Source: Molossus alvarezi
Lineage: Eukaryota; Chordata; Mammalia; Chiroptera; Molossidae
Reading direction: 5' to 3'
NCBI GenBank assembly: GCA_037176705.1
Contig: CM073905.1
Coordinates: forward strand, 33,636,986 to 33,700,985
DNA: 64,000 bases
Positions 22,901-30,800 of this stretch are shown in pieces. Both the position numbers and the translations under genes were made by a program. The stretch's first letter is position 1; every line of letters starts with the position of its first letter. The notes beneath the pieces were generated by a model. The model was not told where the DNA came from and searched no databases. It was given only the letters and a program-made list of their open reading frames with translations.

Positions 22901-24425
22901 CTGAGCCTCAGTGTCCTGACCTGTGAAGTGGGTTATGACCCCCTCTCCCCCCCGGCAAGCACGCATGAGGAAAGGGCAACACGCACACACAGGGTGTACC
23001 AGGAGGACAGGATGAAGGTGCCACCTGCTGGCAACAGCCCTGGAATGGGGAGCCCAGCAGATCTGGAGAAGGTTCTGAAACACATCGCAGAGGTTCTCAC
23101 ACTCAAAAGTATCTGAGAATTGCCTTGGGGCTCAAGAGACCTCCTGCCCCAGGCATTCCGGGGGTGGGGTGGGGTGGTGGTGGCTGGAACTTTGCATTTT
23201 TAAGTAAGCTCCCGGAGACTGATGAAGGTAGGGCATTTGAGTGGCAGTGTTCTAGGTGGGAAATTCAGGTATGTCCCAGGCCAGGCAGGTAATGGAAATG
23301 CACCCGATTCAGGTGGGCCGCACAGGGTCAGGTAGTCCGGATTTTCTAAAGAAAGCACCCCGCAAGGCAGCACGTTTGTACCCCTTATCCCCGCATCTCT
23401 ACTGGGAAGGGAAGGAGCTTCAGAGACTAAAGGAACGATTAAGACAAAGAGGGGTGTGGCCTAGGGGACAGTTTAGGGCTCAGCACATGAAAGCCCTAAA
23501 ATGTCCCGAGGTTGAGATGGTGTATTGATGAGAGCACCCCAACTCTCTCCGAGCCTCTAGGTCTTGAATAGGCTCTGGTGGCTGACTTGTCATTAGCTGG
23601 CAGGGGGGCCAGCCTTTCCTGGCGACCGCGCCCAGAAGCAAATAGCTACTTACCCTCTGCACATTTTGTTTATATTCTTCATGGGTTTAAGGGTTCCTTT
23701 CATTAGGATTCTCAGGCTGTTCCAGATAATGGGGCCTTAGGGTAAGGCCCCCTGACAGGAGAATGTGCGTGTGCGTGTGTGCTTGCGTGTGCGTTCAGCA
23801 TTCCAGCACCTCTGTGTGGAGCTTAGAGGCTGCTGCTGCTAAGACATCAGGCATCCTGGAAGGTCATCGGAAGGATGTCCTTGGAGCACTGTTGGGTGCA
23901 AAATACAGGTTGCTCTTATCTGCTGATTGTATGAGCCCCGTTCTCTGATTTGGTGTAAAGCTGTGTGTGTACCCACACCTGTGTGCGTACCCACACCTGT
24001 GTGCATGTACGTATGTACACGGTGCAGGGAGGCAGGACGGTATTGGTAAGAGCTGGGGCTTCGCTGGGGCTCTGTCACTCCCTCATTCACCAGTTTCCGC
24101 ATCTGTGGACTGGGGTGAGGCTCCCCTCAGGGGGTTGGGAGGATGGATGGAAGGCTGAGTGTTGGATAGGTGCTAAGTCTAGAAGGAAGAGACAGTGACC
24201 GAGCCTCTCTCCTTGCCCCCTCCCCAGCTGGAGCCAGATGGACTGTTGGTGTGGGTCCTGGCCGGCGCCCTGGGCCTCAGCCTCGTCTGCTCCCTGGTCT
24301 CGGTCCCACTGCAGTCTTTCCAGCTGAACAAGGTCTACGGCGTCTGCCTGCTCCTCTTCTACGTGAGCTTCCTCGTGGTGGCCCTGCTCACGGAATTTGG
24401 GGTGATTCACTTGAAAAGTGTGTGA
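7812..24425 (+). CDS. SLC8B1: Mitochondrial sodium/lithium-calcium exchanger NCLX (whole coding span, 15 coding exons)
   Basis: SLC8B1 exports Ca2+ from the mitochondrial matrix in exchange for Na+ or Li+ across the inner membrane and belongs to the Ca2+/cation antiporter family. Joining the fifteen coding exons listed below gives 1,758 nt, or 585 residues plus a TGA stop; the human protein is 584. The N-terminus carries a hydrophobic leader and an NQT glycosylation sequon. The first alpha repeat has GNGAPD at residues 148-153 and the second has GNSIGD at 467-472, the ion-binding motifs of this branch. The loop between them holds RRRSL with Ser258, which matches the PKA site described in human NCLX. 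The reading frame is intact in every exon. All introns start with GT; all end with AG except intron 4, which ends in AT. Two introns (after coding exons 4 and 13) have U12-type donors. Confidence 0.96.
8027..9050 (-). repeat. Ancient LINE-2 relic in SLC8B1 intron
   Basis: In reverse this reads as the 3' part of L2: TGTTTATTGAGCATCTACTA, CCCTGCCCTCATGGAGCTAAC, GCAAGTGCAAAGGCCCTGA and the long stretch with GAGGAGTCAAGGATGAC. Small open frames across it are remnants or chance. Confidence 0.7.
9525..9732 (-). repeat. VES-type SINE
   Basis: Antisense copy ending CTAACCCCTGAGCCAAACCAGCC, with a GATAGAGTGGAAGGGAAG tail region. L2-like AACAAATATTTCTTGAGCACC follows at about 9,750. Confidence 0.85.
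10041..10262 (+). repeat. VES-type SINE (CAATAAA-tail form)
   Basis: Complete copy with CCCAGTGGGGGGCATGCAGG; flanked by AGAAGTTATAC and AGAAGTTGTAC. Confidence 0.9.
10560..11129 (+). repeat. LINE-1 3' relic, interrupted
   Basis: CCCACTGCTGGTGGGAGTG and, after an interruption, GAAATACTATGCTGCTGTTAAAAAG are typical of the end of L1 ORF2 and its 3' flank. The middle is displaced by a Tigger-like fragment. Confidence 0.55.
10755..10895 (+). mobile_element. Tigger1-like DNA transposon fragment
   Basis: AACAAGTTTGAAATAGCGCAAG, GACACAGAGACACGAAGCGAG, CGGCGCCGATAGGCTTGCTT and GCAGGGTTGCCACAGACCT follow the 3' end of Tigger1 (Tc1/mariner, pogo group) as I remember its consensus. No transposase frame. 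Confidence 0.6.
11130..11398 (+). repeat. VES-type SINE (GGTGAGGAT-tail form)
   Basis: Head CCCTGGCCAGTTTGGGTCAG to tail CTCGGGTGAGGATGGAAAA, with an internal CT run. Confidence 0.9.
11420..11650 (+). repeat. MIR SINE relic
   Basis: CTGGGTTCCAAGCCTGACTC, TCTAATGGGCATGATAACAG and ATTGTGCCTGGCA are in MIR order. Confidence 0.65.
12399..12551 (+). CDS. SLC8B1: SLC8B1 coding exon 2
   Basis: Lies between CTGCAG and GTGAGG, phase 0 to 0, 51 codons (residues 53-103). It encodes the cysteine-rich segment CRDVCGLNASDRCDF with an NAS sequon and the start of the first core membrane helix (LLPLAVTLY). Confidence 0.95.
12638..12690 (+). CDS. SLC8B1: SLC8B1 coding exon 3
   Basis: A 53-nt exon between CGTCCAG and GTGAGT that completes a transmembrane helix (FWLLYLFLVLGVTAEKF). 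It ends two bases into a Phe codon that the next exon completes. Confidence 0.94.
12839..12896 (+). CDS. SLC8B1: SLC8B1 coding exon 4
   Basis: A 58-nt exon after CTCCGTAG encoding FCPNLSAISTTLKLSHNVA up to residue 140, the entry to the first alpha repeat. Its donor reads GTATCCTTTT, a U12-type 5' splice site, not the usual GTRAGT. Confidence 0.94.
12897..13029 (+). other. SLC8B1: SLC8B1 intron 4: U12-type intron with GT...AT ends
   Basis: This 133-nt intron starts GTATCCTTTT, which fits the minor-spliceosome donor RTATCCTTT at every position. A branch-site-like CCCCTTGACAC lies at 13,009-13,019 with its likely branch adenosine at 13,016, 13 nt from the 3' end, a normal U12 spacing. Keeping the reading frame (Ala140-Gly141-Val142-Thr143) forces the intron to end in ...CCCCCAT at 13,029, so the last dinucleotide is AT, not AG or AC. 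No AG exists between the branch site and the exon, and the nearest downstream AG (13,075-13,076) would shift the frame. Confidence 0.7.
13030..13135 (+). CDS. SLC8B1: SLC8B1 coding exon 5 (alpha-1 ion-binding motif)
   Basis: Residues 141-175 plus one base. It carries GVTFLAFGNGAPDIFSAL, the first alpha repeat, with Asn149, Pro152 and Asp153 in the ion pathway. The exon ends TTC G before GTAGGA. Confidence 0.95.
13213..13380 (+). CDS. SLC8B1: SLC8B1 coding exon 6
   Basis: 168 nt between CCTCCAG and GTGAGC, encoding two hydrophobic stretches (AGVLVTTVVAGGIAIL and DIIFYMVAVFLTFTALY) and the basic turn RGRVTLAWALG. Confidence 0.95.
14225..14332 (+). CDS. SLC8B1: SLC8B1 coding exon 7 (helix and PKA-type site)
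   Basis: Residues 232-267 plus one base. It has the helix YLGLYVFYVVTVVLCTWIY followed by WQRRRSLVYS. Ser258 sits in an RRxS PKA consensus at exactly the residue number of the phosphorylated serine reported for human NCLX. The donor is G|GTGGGG. Confidence 0.95.
14725..14787 (+). CDS. SLC8B1: SLC8B1 coding exon 8
   Basis: A 63-nt exon between CCGGCAG and GTGAGT coding for the acidic, serine-rich part of the central hydrophilic loop (EMLSDSEEEDRVSS). Confidence 0.93.
15044..15174 (+). CDS. SLC8B1: SLC8B1 coding exon 9
   Basis: 131 nt after CACCCAG, ending AAG|GTAGGA in phase 0. It encodes the rest of the central loop, including LLFYQATTAQILVQALNPLD, before the second half of the transporter. 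Confidence 0.95.
15676..15829 (+). repeat. 77-bp tandem duplication in SLC8B1 intron
   Basis: Two adjacent copies with a period of 77 bp; from CAAATAATGGACTCTACTTG through GCATCATGACCTTGGG they are identical, and the first 20 bases differ at a few sites. Confidence 0.88.
15905..16320 (+). repeat. Ancient interspersed repeat, family not assigned
   Basis: Opening CAGTTATTGCTGC...GCATAACAAATGACCCC and later GGTCACAGCAAGTGACGTGG look like a widespread mammalian repeat, too diverged to name. Confidence 0.45.
16333..16585 (+). repeat. VES-type SINE
   Basis: Head CCCTGGCTGGTTTGGCTCAG, internal CTCTCTCACATCAATGTTTC, decayed tail ATGTCCTCACCGGAC. Confidence 0.88.
16860..17200 (+). repeat. Ancient LTR/MER-type relic
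   Basis: Contains GGCTGAGTCATGCCCCCTGA, ATCCCCAGGACCTGTGGACG and CACAAGGGGCTTCGTAGGAA, recognisable as an old mammalian interspersed repeat. Subfamily not assigned. Confidence 0.45.
17339..17480 (+). CDS. SLC8B1: SLC8B1 coding exon 10
   Basis: 142 nt after CCTGACAG. It begins LPVEVLLLLTVPLVDPD and continues with NWKRPLNCLHLVISPLVLVL, matching the helix that opens the second transmembrane bundle. The donor is T|GTGAGT. Confidence 0.95.
17899..18096 (-). repeat. VES-type SINE (CAATAAA-tail form)
   Basis: Antisense copy with GCCCCCCACTGGGGATCGGG and CAACCACTGAGCCACACC. Confidence 0.9.
18359..18480 (+). CDS. SLC8B1: SLC8B1 coding exon 11
   Basis: 122 nt between CTCTGCAG and GTAAGA. It encodes YGVYEIGDLFPVWGIVVIAG and ALAAVTFFATSNS, one transmembrane helix and its flanks. 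Confidence 0.95.
18675..19560 (-). mobile_element. LINE-1 3' relic (antisense), split by a SINE
   Basis: The - strand encodes ...SHIMEYYSAMKKNY, the C-terminal signature of L1 ORF2, in a broken frame. The 18,679-18,760 part with AAATTCACCCATTTGAAATG is L1 3' flank in reverse. Confidence 0.7.
19122..19313 (-). repeat. VES-type SINE inside the L1 relic
   Basis: Antisense copy with CTGCCTCCTGCACACCCCCT and GTCCACTGAGCCACAACAGCC, inserted within the older L1. Confidence 0.85.
20130..20250 (-). repeat. MIR/L2-type relic
   Basis: ATTGAGCACTTACTATGTGC and CCGTTTTACAGATGAGGAAC, shortly before coding exon 12 of SLC8B1. Confidence 0.6.
20311..20464 (+). CDS. SLC8B1: SLC8B1 coding exon 12 (alpha-2 motif)
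   Basis: 154 nt after CTCCCCAG. It encodes ALWINAAATEVVNVLRSLGV and LSNTVLGLTLLAWGNSIG; the GNSIGD motif of the second alpha repeat (residues 467-472) spans the junction to the next exon. Confidence 0.96.
21189..21269 (+). CDS. SLC8B1: SLC8B1 coding exon 13
   Basis: 81 nt after CCACGCAG, encoding DAFSDFTLARQGYPRMAFSA and CFGGIIF of the second alpha repeat. It stops one base into Asn499; the donor GTATCCTTC is of U12 type. Confidence 0.95.
21270..22536 (+). other. SLC8B1: SLC8B1 intron 13: probable U12-type GT-AG intron
   Basis: The donor GTATCCTTC matches the U12 consensus and lacks the U2-type +4 A and +5 G. TTTCCTGAGC at 22,517-22,526 is a degenerate U12 branch motif 12 nt before the acceptor CTGCAG. 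The frame demands this exact junction (A|AT for Asn499). The class call is inference from motifs. Confidence 0.65.
21612..21805 (+). repeat. Ancient MER-type DNA-transposon relic
   Basis: TTCTCTTAAAGGGCCAGAAAT, GTCTTGGTGGGCCATCCGATG and CCAATAAAACTTTATGTAAA are a widely dispersed mammalian repeat. A second copy is at 43,175-43,400. Confidence 0.6.
22537..22601 (+). CDS. SLC8B1: SLC8B1 coding exon 14
   Basis: 65 nt after GGCTGCAG, ending ACG|GTGAGT in phase 0. It encodes VLVGVGLGCLLQISRGHTEV, the end of the alpha-2 helix pair. Confidence 0.95.
22820..22940 (+). repeat. MIR SINE relic
   Basis: TTGCTATGTGACCTTGAATGAG and CTGAGCCTCAGTGTCCTGACC are the MIR core. Confidence 0.65.
23763..24020 (+). 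repeat. GT-rich and alternating purine-pyrimidine stretches
   Basis: GTGCGTGTGCGTGTGTGCTT at 23,766 and, at 23,961-24,000, two copies of an 18-mer ending CGTACCCACACC or close to it, each able to fold as GTGTG...CACAC. Then GCATGTACGTATGTACAC. Confidence 0.7.
24045..24160 (+). repeat. MIR SINE relic
   Basis: AGAGCTGGGGCTTCGCTGGG and CAGTTTCCGCATCTGTGGACT in MIR order, just before the last SLC8B1 exon. Confidence 0.55.
24228..24425 (+). CDS. SLC8B1: SLC8B1 last coding exon (15)
   Basis: Begins after CTCCCCAG and runs to TGA at 24,423-24,425, residues 521-585. It holds the last two helices (LLVWVLAGALGLSLVCSLV and VCLLLFYVSFLVVALL) and the C-terminus FGVIHLKSV, nearly identical to human. Confidence 0.96.
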   Translation: MEPDGLLVWVLAGALGLSLVCSLVSVPLQSFQLNKVYGVCLLLFYVSFLVVALLTEFGVIHLKSV

Positions 24426-25012
24426 GGGGAACTGTGTCCGGGTCCACCTGGTGGTCGGGAGGTGCCACTGCAGGCAGTGAGCTGGAAGATGGATGAGGGA
24501 AGACAGAGGCGCCTTCCGTGGAGCCCGCGCGGCATGCGTGGCGGGGAACGAGGTGTGGGCTCCGTGGGCGCCCCTTGCTAAAGATCCCCAGGGGCTGCCG
24601 TGTGCAGGGAGAAATGTTAAGCCTCCCTTCTGAGGCTTTGGAGACTGAGCTTCACCGGGTGGACAGTTCCAGACAGAAGACTTGCTTGCATGACCTCCAG
24701 AGCCTGTCGAAGATCAGGGTGAGGGGGTGACTGGGTGCCTTCCAGGCTGGTGTTGGAAGACTTTCAAAGTGTTCAGGGCTGGAGCAACTACAGAGACCCG
24801 GGCTCCTAGCGTAGGTGTCCCCTGCCGCCTTCCTGCCTCTTCTCTGCCGAAATGCTGCCGAACCCAGGTGCAGAGGGTCAGGACAGCAGGGTCCCCGTGG
24901 ACACAGTGCCTGGGTGCGATGGGCCTCCGGCCACCGTGGGCTGGAGTGGGAGACATACCTAATTCTGAATGTTGTGGTCGCGTTAATAAAGCAGAAAGAA
25001 GCAGGTGGCATT
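24426..25012 (+). other. SLC8B1: SLC8B1 3' untranslated region
   Basis: The stretch from the stop codon to just past the AATAAA at 24,985 has no further coding signal. The cleavage point is estimated about 20 nt after the hexamer. Confidence 0.7.
24985..24990 (+). terminator. SLC8B1: SLC8B1 polyadenylation signal AATAAA
   Basis: Canonical hexamer in GTTAATAAAGCAG, 560 nt after the stop codon, and the first AATAAA on this strand after the gene. Confidence 0.75.
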
Positions 25013-25459
25013 CCCAGGTAATCCCAACGGTCGGCTGTGGCGCAGGCGCCCTTCCTGGCAGCCGCCCTGGCCTCCGGAACCACCCCCTGGTGGCCGCCGC
25101 AGACGAGGGACTCTGCCCTGCGCCTTCTTCGGGGACCTGGGCTGGGATTCCAGTGCCACCTCTGAGGACAAGGAGTCCCCGCCCCAGCACCTTCTGCCGT
25201 CAGTGCCCTCAACAGACCACTGAAGGACGTGCCCGTTGGTAACTAGTTCAGGCACACAGAAAAGAACGTCATTACACTTCCCAGGTCTCCCTTCCCCGGG
25301 CCGGGTGAGGGGTTGGCTGAAGGCGCTGGGCCTGACATACCGACTTCCAGGCACATGTGGGGTGGGGCTGAGTGGGGTCAGGAGGGGCCACGGATGGGGT
25401 ATCCCCCACGATAGCAGACCACAGAATGGCACCTGGCAGATGTCACGAGGCGGCAGCCG

Positions 25460-27735
25460 CACTTATAAAGCAGAGCGCTTTTATTAATATGCTAGGAGTC
25501 CGGAGACACAGTGGGTTTTCTAGGTAACAAATCACCGGTGTACAAAACCTTACAGGGTCGTTCCCGCTATCCGTACAAAATGATTGTCGCGTGTGAGGAG
25601 TAAGGCTGGGTTGGGGGAAGGAAGCAAGGATGAGGGGCCAGGTGGGGTCCCACCCAAGCGGGGCAGGGGCACAGGGCCGCCACAGCCACCGACAGGTTGC
25701 TTGACCCAGGGTGGGTCCGTCTCAGCTTGGTTTCGCTCAACTATGACATGGGAAGTGAGGGCGTCTGAGCTGGATGATGTCCTGGGCCCCTCAGAGCTCA
25801 GCCCTGGGTGACACCTGCTCCCGGAACCTGTGTGAAAGCGCGAAGAGGCCACGGGGCACCCCGAGGGGACAGCTGTCTTTAGCCTCAGTGACGAAGGTGC
25901 CGACCAGTGGCCAGAGCCTGGCCCTTCAGCACCATTGGCCCTTTGAATTCATCCCATTGTGGCTACACCCAGGCCTTTCCCAGGCCTAGGACTAGCTTAG
26001 ACCCACCCCTTCCTGGTACCCTCACACTTGGGGGCTTCAAGGACCCTGGTGTCCCTCCCAGGTCTGCAGCCCCTGGGGGCAGAGGAAGGGACCACAATGA
26101 GGCCTCCTAGGGTCAGAAGCTGCCCCTTGACTCCTGCTTCCAAAATGCCCGTTTCAGTACACGAAAGCGACAAGGCACCCAGTTGTGCAAATGAAGTTTC
26201 TTCTCTGGAGAGGGAAAAGGGGTTCGGGAAGGGGCGGGGGCTCGGTGCCGAGCTGCCCGTAATGGCTGGTGGCCCTCCAGAGACAGGACATCAGCCTCCT
26301 GATCCCGGAGGGAATCTCCGTGGTTCCCGGTGATTTCTGTGTCCTCCATGGGCTGTGCTTAGAAAACGAGAATGCCCACCCTTCTCCCCTGGGGAGGGCA
26401 GACCTGTGCAGTGTGGGCCAAGGGGTCAGGCGTGGCCTTGGAGAGGGTGTGGGGAGCTGGGTACTGTATCACAGGCGTCAGGCCCTGCCCTGCTGGGAAG
26501 AGTATATGGCAAAGAGACCCTCTGCCCACTGGCCCTCCTAAGTCACAGGACACTGTGGAGACAGCTGGAGGGCTGGGGTTGGACCAGGATGCCCGGCGGG
26601 GGCTGCCCCTGCCCCTCCACCCCTGCATCCCACTGCGTCTGCCTTCTGCACCATGGAAGGTTTGCAGCCCAGGAGAGCTGGACCGGAGCTCCCTCCTCTG
26701 AGTTGGTTGTGCCACCACCCACCAGGGCTGCCAACCCTGGCCGCCTGCTCTGGATTCGGGCACGGGTCCTACCACGACCACGAATCTGAGAACTCCCCAG
26801 GGCACCAGGGGAACTCAGGGGACCTGCAGGTTCACTTGAACCAGCTTCTGCACCAACCACTGCTCCCACTGAGACCCGGGGGTTCAGCCACAGGGCTGCT
26901 GAGGCCCACGGGACCTCGGTGCTCCTCGCTCCGTTCCCGGCAGCGGGACCTAAGGATCTGTCTTGTCTGCAGCTGAAGCTGAACTAATCAACATGCCTTT
27001 GCGCCTGGACAGGATGGTCACAGCAGGGAAGGGGTTTAGTGGAGAACACCCCTGCCAGGAACTGGCCCTGTCCCCTGCTCTCCTGCCCTTACCGGGCCTG
27101 GACGCCAAACAAGGCCATGTTAGGGTTTTCAGCAACAAGTGGCTGTCCCAGAAGGTGACAGAGCCAGGGCAGCAGGTGCGTCCACACCACGCCTCGCTGC
27201 CCAGCGCCGGCTGGGATCTGACCACATGGGATCATCAGGCCCCCGATGCCCCCTGGGCACGGGTTCCCCAGGGAACGTCCCATTACATGATCACATCTAG
27301 AGAAGCACGAGCCCTGAGGACAGGGGCTCTTTCCTTCCTAAGTGGTTTGGTCCGCAGGGGAGGTCAGTGCGGAAGCTGTCGGCTGGGTCTGAAAGCGGCG
27401 CCAGGAAGACGGACTGGGTGTGGACGCGCGCAAGGAGGGCCGCCCCGCGGAGACCACCAGGGGCCTTCTGGTGAGGGGCCTTCCCGAGCTTTCTGTTAGG
27501 AAGAGCCCCTCGGGGCCTGACCGCCCCCGAGCAAACCGACTTCTGGGGTTGAGGAAGACGGGGCGAGGTGGCCACACACCAAACCCCACCTTGTCTGTCT
27601 CGTTCTCTTTCTCTATAAATATGTGCATCTATGTGAATATGTGCATACTATACATACACACATCATCTCGATACATCGTAGGAAAATAATACTATTGTGT
27701 TATTGCATAGAAGAGATGGCTTCTGTGAGCGGCGG
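25460..27735 (-). other. TPCN1: TPCN1 3' untranslated region
   Basis: No coding exon was found on either strand between the TPCN1 stop and the antisense AATAAA. The stretch is GC-rich, free of recent SINEs although flanking introns are full of them, and includes an AT-rich patch (27,610-27,710) near the stop. Freedom from SINEs fits an exonic 3' UTR. Confidence 0.6.
25480..25485 (-). terminator. TPCN1: TPCN1 polyadenylation signal
   Basis: TTTATT on the + strand reads AATAAA on the - strand, followed there by a GT-rich stretch. It lies about 2.25 kb beyond the TPCN1 stop, in keeping with the long 3' UTR of this gene in mammals as I recall it. Confidence 0.65.
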
Positions 27736-27858
27736 TTAGGTGAAGGTCTGGGAGCGCGGGCGGCGGCCCCTGGGCGGCTGGGTGGCGGCGACGCTGCGGC
27801 CGCAGAGCTGCTGCTGCTGCTGCTCCTCCTGCTCCCGGGCGTGCTCTTCGTACCACTC
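27736..27858 (-). CDS. TPCN1: TPCN1 last coding exon (C-terminus)
   Basis: Begins after CTCTAG on the - strand with [10 protein letters not shown] and ends at TAA (27,736-27,738). After the conserved start it has EEQQQQQ and a basic tail ending PRSQTFT; human ends RSQTVT. The tail is the least conserved part of the protein. Confidence 0.94.
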   Translation of the reverse strand, partial: EWYEEHAREQEEQQQQQLCGRSVAATQPPRGRRPRSQTFT

Positions 27859-30800
27859 CTAGAGCACAGGGCAGAGGGCAGCTGAGCGGGCGGCACCCCC
27901 TCCACCCGCGCTGCGCCCCCTCCCCCACAGGACCATCTGGCCTCCAGCCTCTGCCGCTGGGGGTCAGGGAGGCTGGAGGAAGCAGAGCTGCCAGCCCAGC
28001 TGGCAGCTCTGCACGGTGTTCTAGCTGCCGATGTGGGGAGATGAGGCGATTGTGTTAAAACACAAAACAAAACTGACTTCTCCCTTCTCTTAAATTAGAA
28101 AAAACCAAAGAGTCAACAACCCCACGAGAACCGCGGGGCACAGCAGGCCTCAGGCCCACGGGCAGTGCTCAGGGGACCTGCGCCCCAGCTGGCGTGCCGC
28201 CCCTCCTCTGCCCCTCCCAGCTCCCGCTGTGTGCATTTCAGAGCAGGACACTGAGCGAGGCTCTGGAGATGCGCAAGAGGCCATGACGCGTGAAAGTCGC
28301 CTACGTAGGGGGATGGGTGAAGGGTTCAAGGCTGGGCCCCCAGGGCACCACTGGTAGTGGTCCCAACCTGAGACCCCGCATCTCCCCACCGAGGCTCCCC
28401 GTTGCCTAGGACAGGCCGGAGCGCAGCCTGCTCGGGCTCAGCAGCAGGGACTGTTCCAGGCGAGCCCTGGGTGGCCGGCCAGGGGCGCTCCTACCTGAAT
28501 CTCCTCTTGGTACATCTTCAGACTCAGATCGCTCTTGGTCCTCGATCTCCGTCCCAGAAACACCACGGTGCTTTGCTATCGAAGGGCACAGGCTGAGGCT
28601 CCACCATGCCGTGCCCTGGTACCCAACCACCACAGCGGCCTCGCCCCCTCCCTCTGGCTTTTGCCGTGATGCCCCCCAAAAGCATCACCAAAACTTGAGG
28701 GGATGGGCAGTGGGGGAGAAACTACACTCAGCTACAACCTGGCCCCTCCCCAGACGGGGCCCTGCTGCTCACCTCATTTCTCTCCATCTGGGAGAGGATC
28801 TTGAGCAGCCGGGGGATGTCCGAGGCAGCCCCCCGGGCCTCCCGGTACAGCTTGAGGACAGCGAGCAGCTCATCCTTGGACATTTCCTTCTCGACGGTGA
28901 TGCCACCGTCAACTGCGGGGAGGAGGGAGCCTGGGCTCAGAGTCCCCGTCTGACCTGCTCGGGTTTAGCCGGCCTCCCGGCTGTCCCTGCAGGGATCCCA
29001 AGGCTCCCTCTCCTGCCGTGGGGAGTCCTCCTCCCTTCCCCTCGCTCTGCCGTGGATGTGAGGGTCAGCGGCCAGGCCAGCAGCTCACAGGGGCAGAGGG
29101 TTTCGGGAGGGAGTCTCCGAGCTACCAGTAAAGGCAGACAGCCTGATACGACAGAGACTCGGAGACGAGTCAGAACAGCGTGCGGCAGTTCTGACGGACA
29201 ATCTGCAAAGAATGGAGGTTCGGTACAGGAAGCAACGCAACCTGGGAGCAGCGAGGTGACTGATGGCCGGTGGTCACGCTGCGGAAAGCAAGCTGTGGCC
29301 TGTCGTCTACAGTGTGCCCCCCTTTAAGGAACGGGAGCCAGAGCCCTGGTCGGCTGGGCTCAGCAGTTAGAGCGGCGGCTCGCGGACCAATGAGTCACGG
29401 GTTCAATTCCGGTCAAGGGCACGTACCTCGGTGGCTGTACCCTAGTTGGGTCGTGCAGAAGATGACCAGTCGATGTGGCTCTATCACATCAACGTTTCTC
29501 TCTCTCTCCCTCCCTCCCTCCCACTGTCTGGTGATAAACAGAAAAGTATCCTCGGGTGAGGAATTTTAAAAAGAAAGGAAAGAAGAGGCTGAGAGAGAAG
29601 CCTCTGGAGACGGGACAGCTGGGACCAGCAGCTGCTCTGTCCACAAGAAGCCTGTCGGCTGCGTAGCTTTTCTTCAACTGCGACTTGTATTGTTTTTATC
29701 GAAAATGAGATCGAGAGCGTGCGTCTCCGTTAAACAGCGGGTGATCAGCGGGAACAAGAGAGCCAGAAAGACAAGCCCCACACATTCTGTCTTGGAACAA
29801 GAGTGCCAGGCAGCCCACAAGCTGACCGCTGGACGGACAGCCAGCCGGACAGACAGCGGAGCGGCCGGCAGGGGTGCTCCTGCTCCTTGCACAGACCTTC
29901 TGAGTCCTGGTTCTTGCGGCTGAAGTTCATTCGGAAGACAAAGGCCTCGAGGATGAAGGCTACGATGATAGTCATCACCACCTGGTGGGCACAGAGGGGC
30001 TCAGCGAGAGGGAGGAGTGAAGTGTGTGAGCTGCTCCCGCCCGCACAGCTGCACCACTCAGATGCGCTGGCCCCGCCCTCCCCGAGCTGCCGCCCAGTGA
30101 GCAGGGGCGGCTGGGAAGGAGGAAGAACACTGGCGGCCCCGGACCTACCATGGTCACGATATAAAAGGTCATGAAGTAGAGGCGGCTCCAGTGGGAGGTC
30201 TGAGAGGTGATGCCTTCCTGAAGACAGAGGGAGGCGCCAGTGAGCGAGTGGCTGGGGGGGCAGGGTTGAGGGGATCACTGTCCAGTTAGGTTATTTCGTG
30301 GCCCCCAGAGCTGCCAGGCTTTTTACAGACCCTTCCTGATTTGCCTTTGGTTGTGAGGGACACAGGAGGGGGACCTCAGTCCCCTGGCTCTAAAAATTCC
30401 TCTGTATGAGCCTGGATGGTCCCCAGGACGCACAGGCAGTCTGTCCCAAGTAGGGGTGGCCCTTCAAAGTTTAAGCAATCGAAATAAAACCCAACAACTT
30501 AGCCACCCTGATTCTTGATTAAAAGTCTGTCCCACCGTGGGGCAGAAGGCCCGAGACCAGAGGCGAACGGGCGCCCCCTGGCTGCGGGGAGACATGTGGG
30601 GAACAGAGACAAAAGCCAAGTCTGGCCAAGGGGTGGTTCCTGGGCACACGTGGCAGCCTCCCCACAGAACGCCAACACTGTGCGCCAGGACGCCACCCCT
30701 GCAGGGAATGGGGAGAGCAACTACCCCACACTGGGTGAGGGGAGACTCAGAGCGGGCCTCGGGATGGTGGGAAGACACCCCGGGAGCTGACCGAGGTCCT

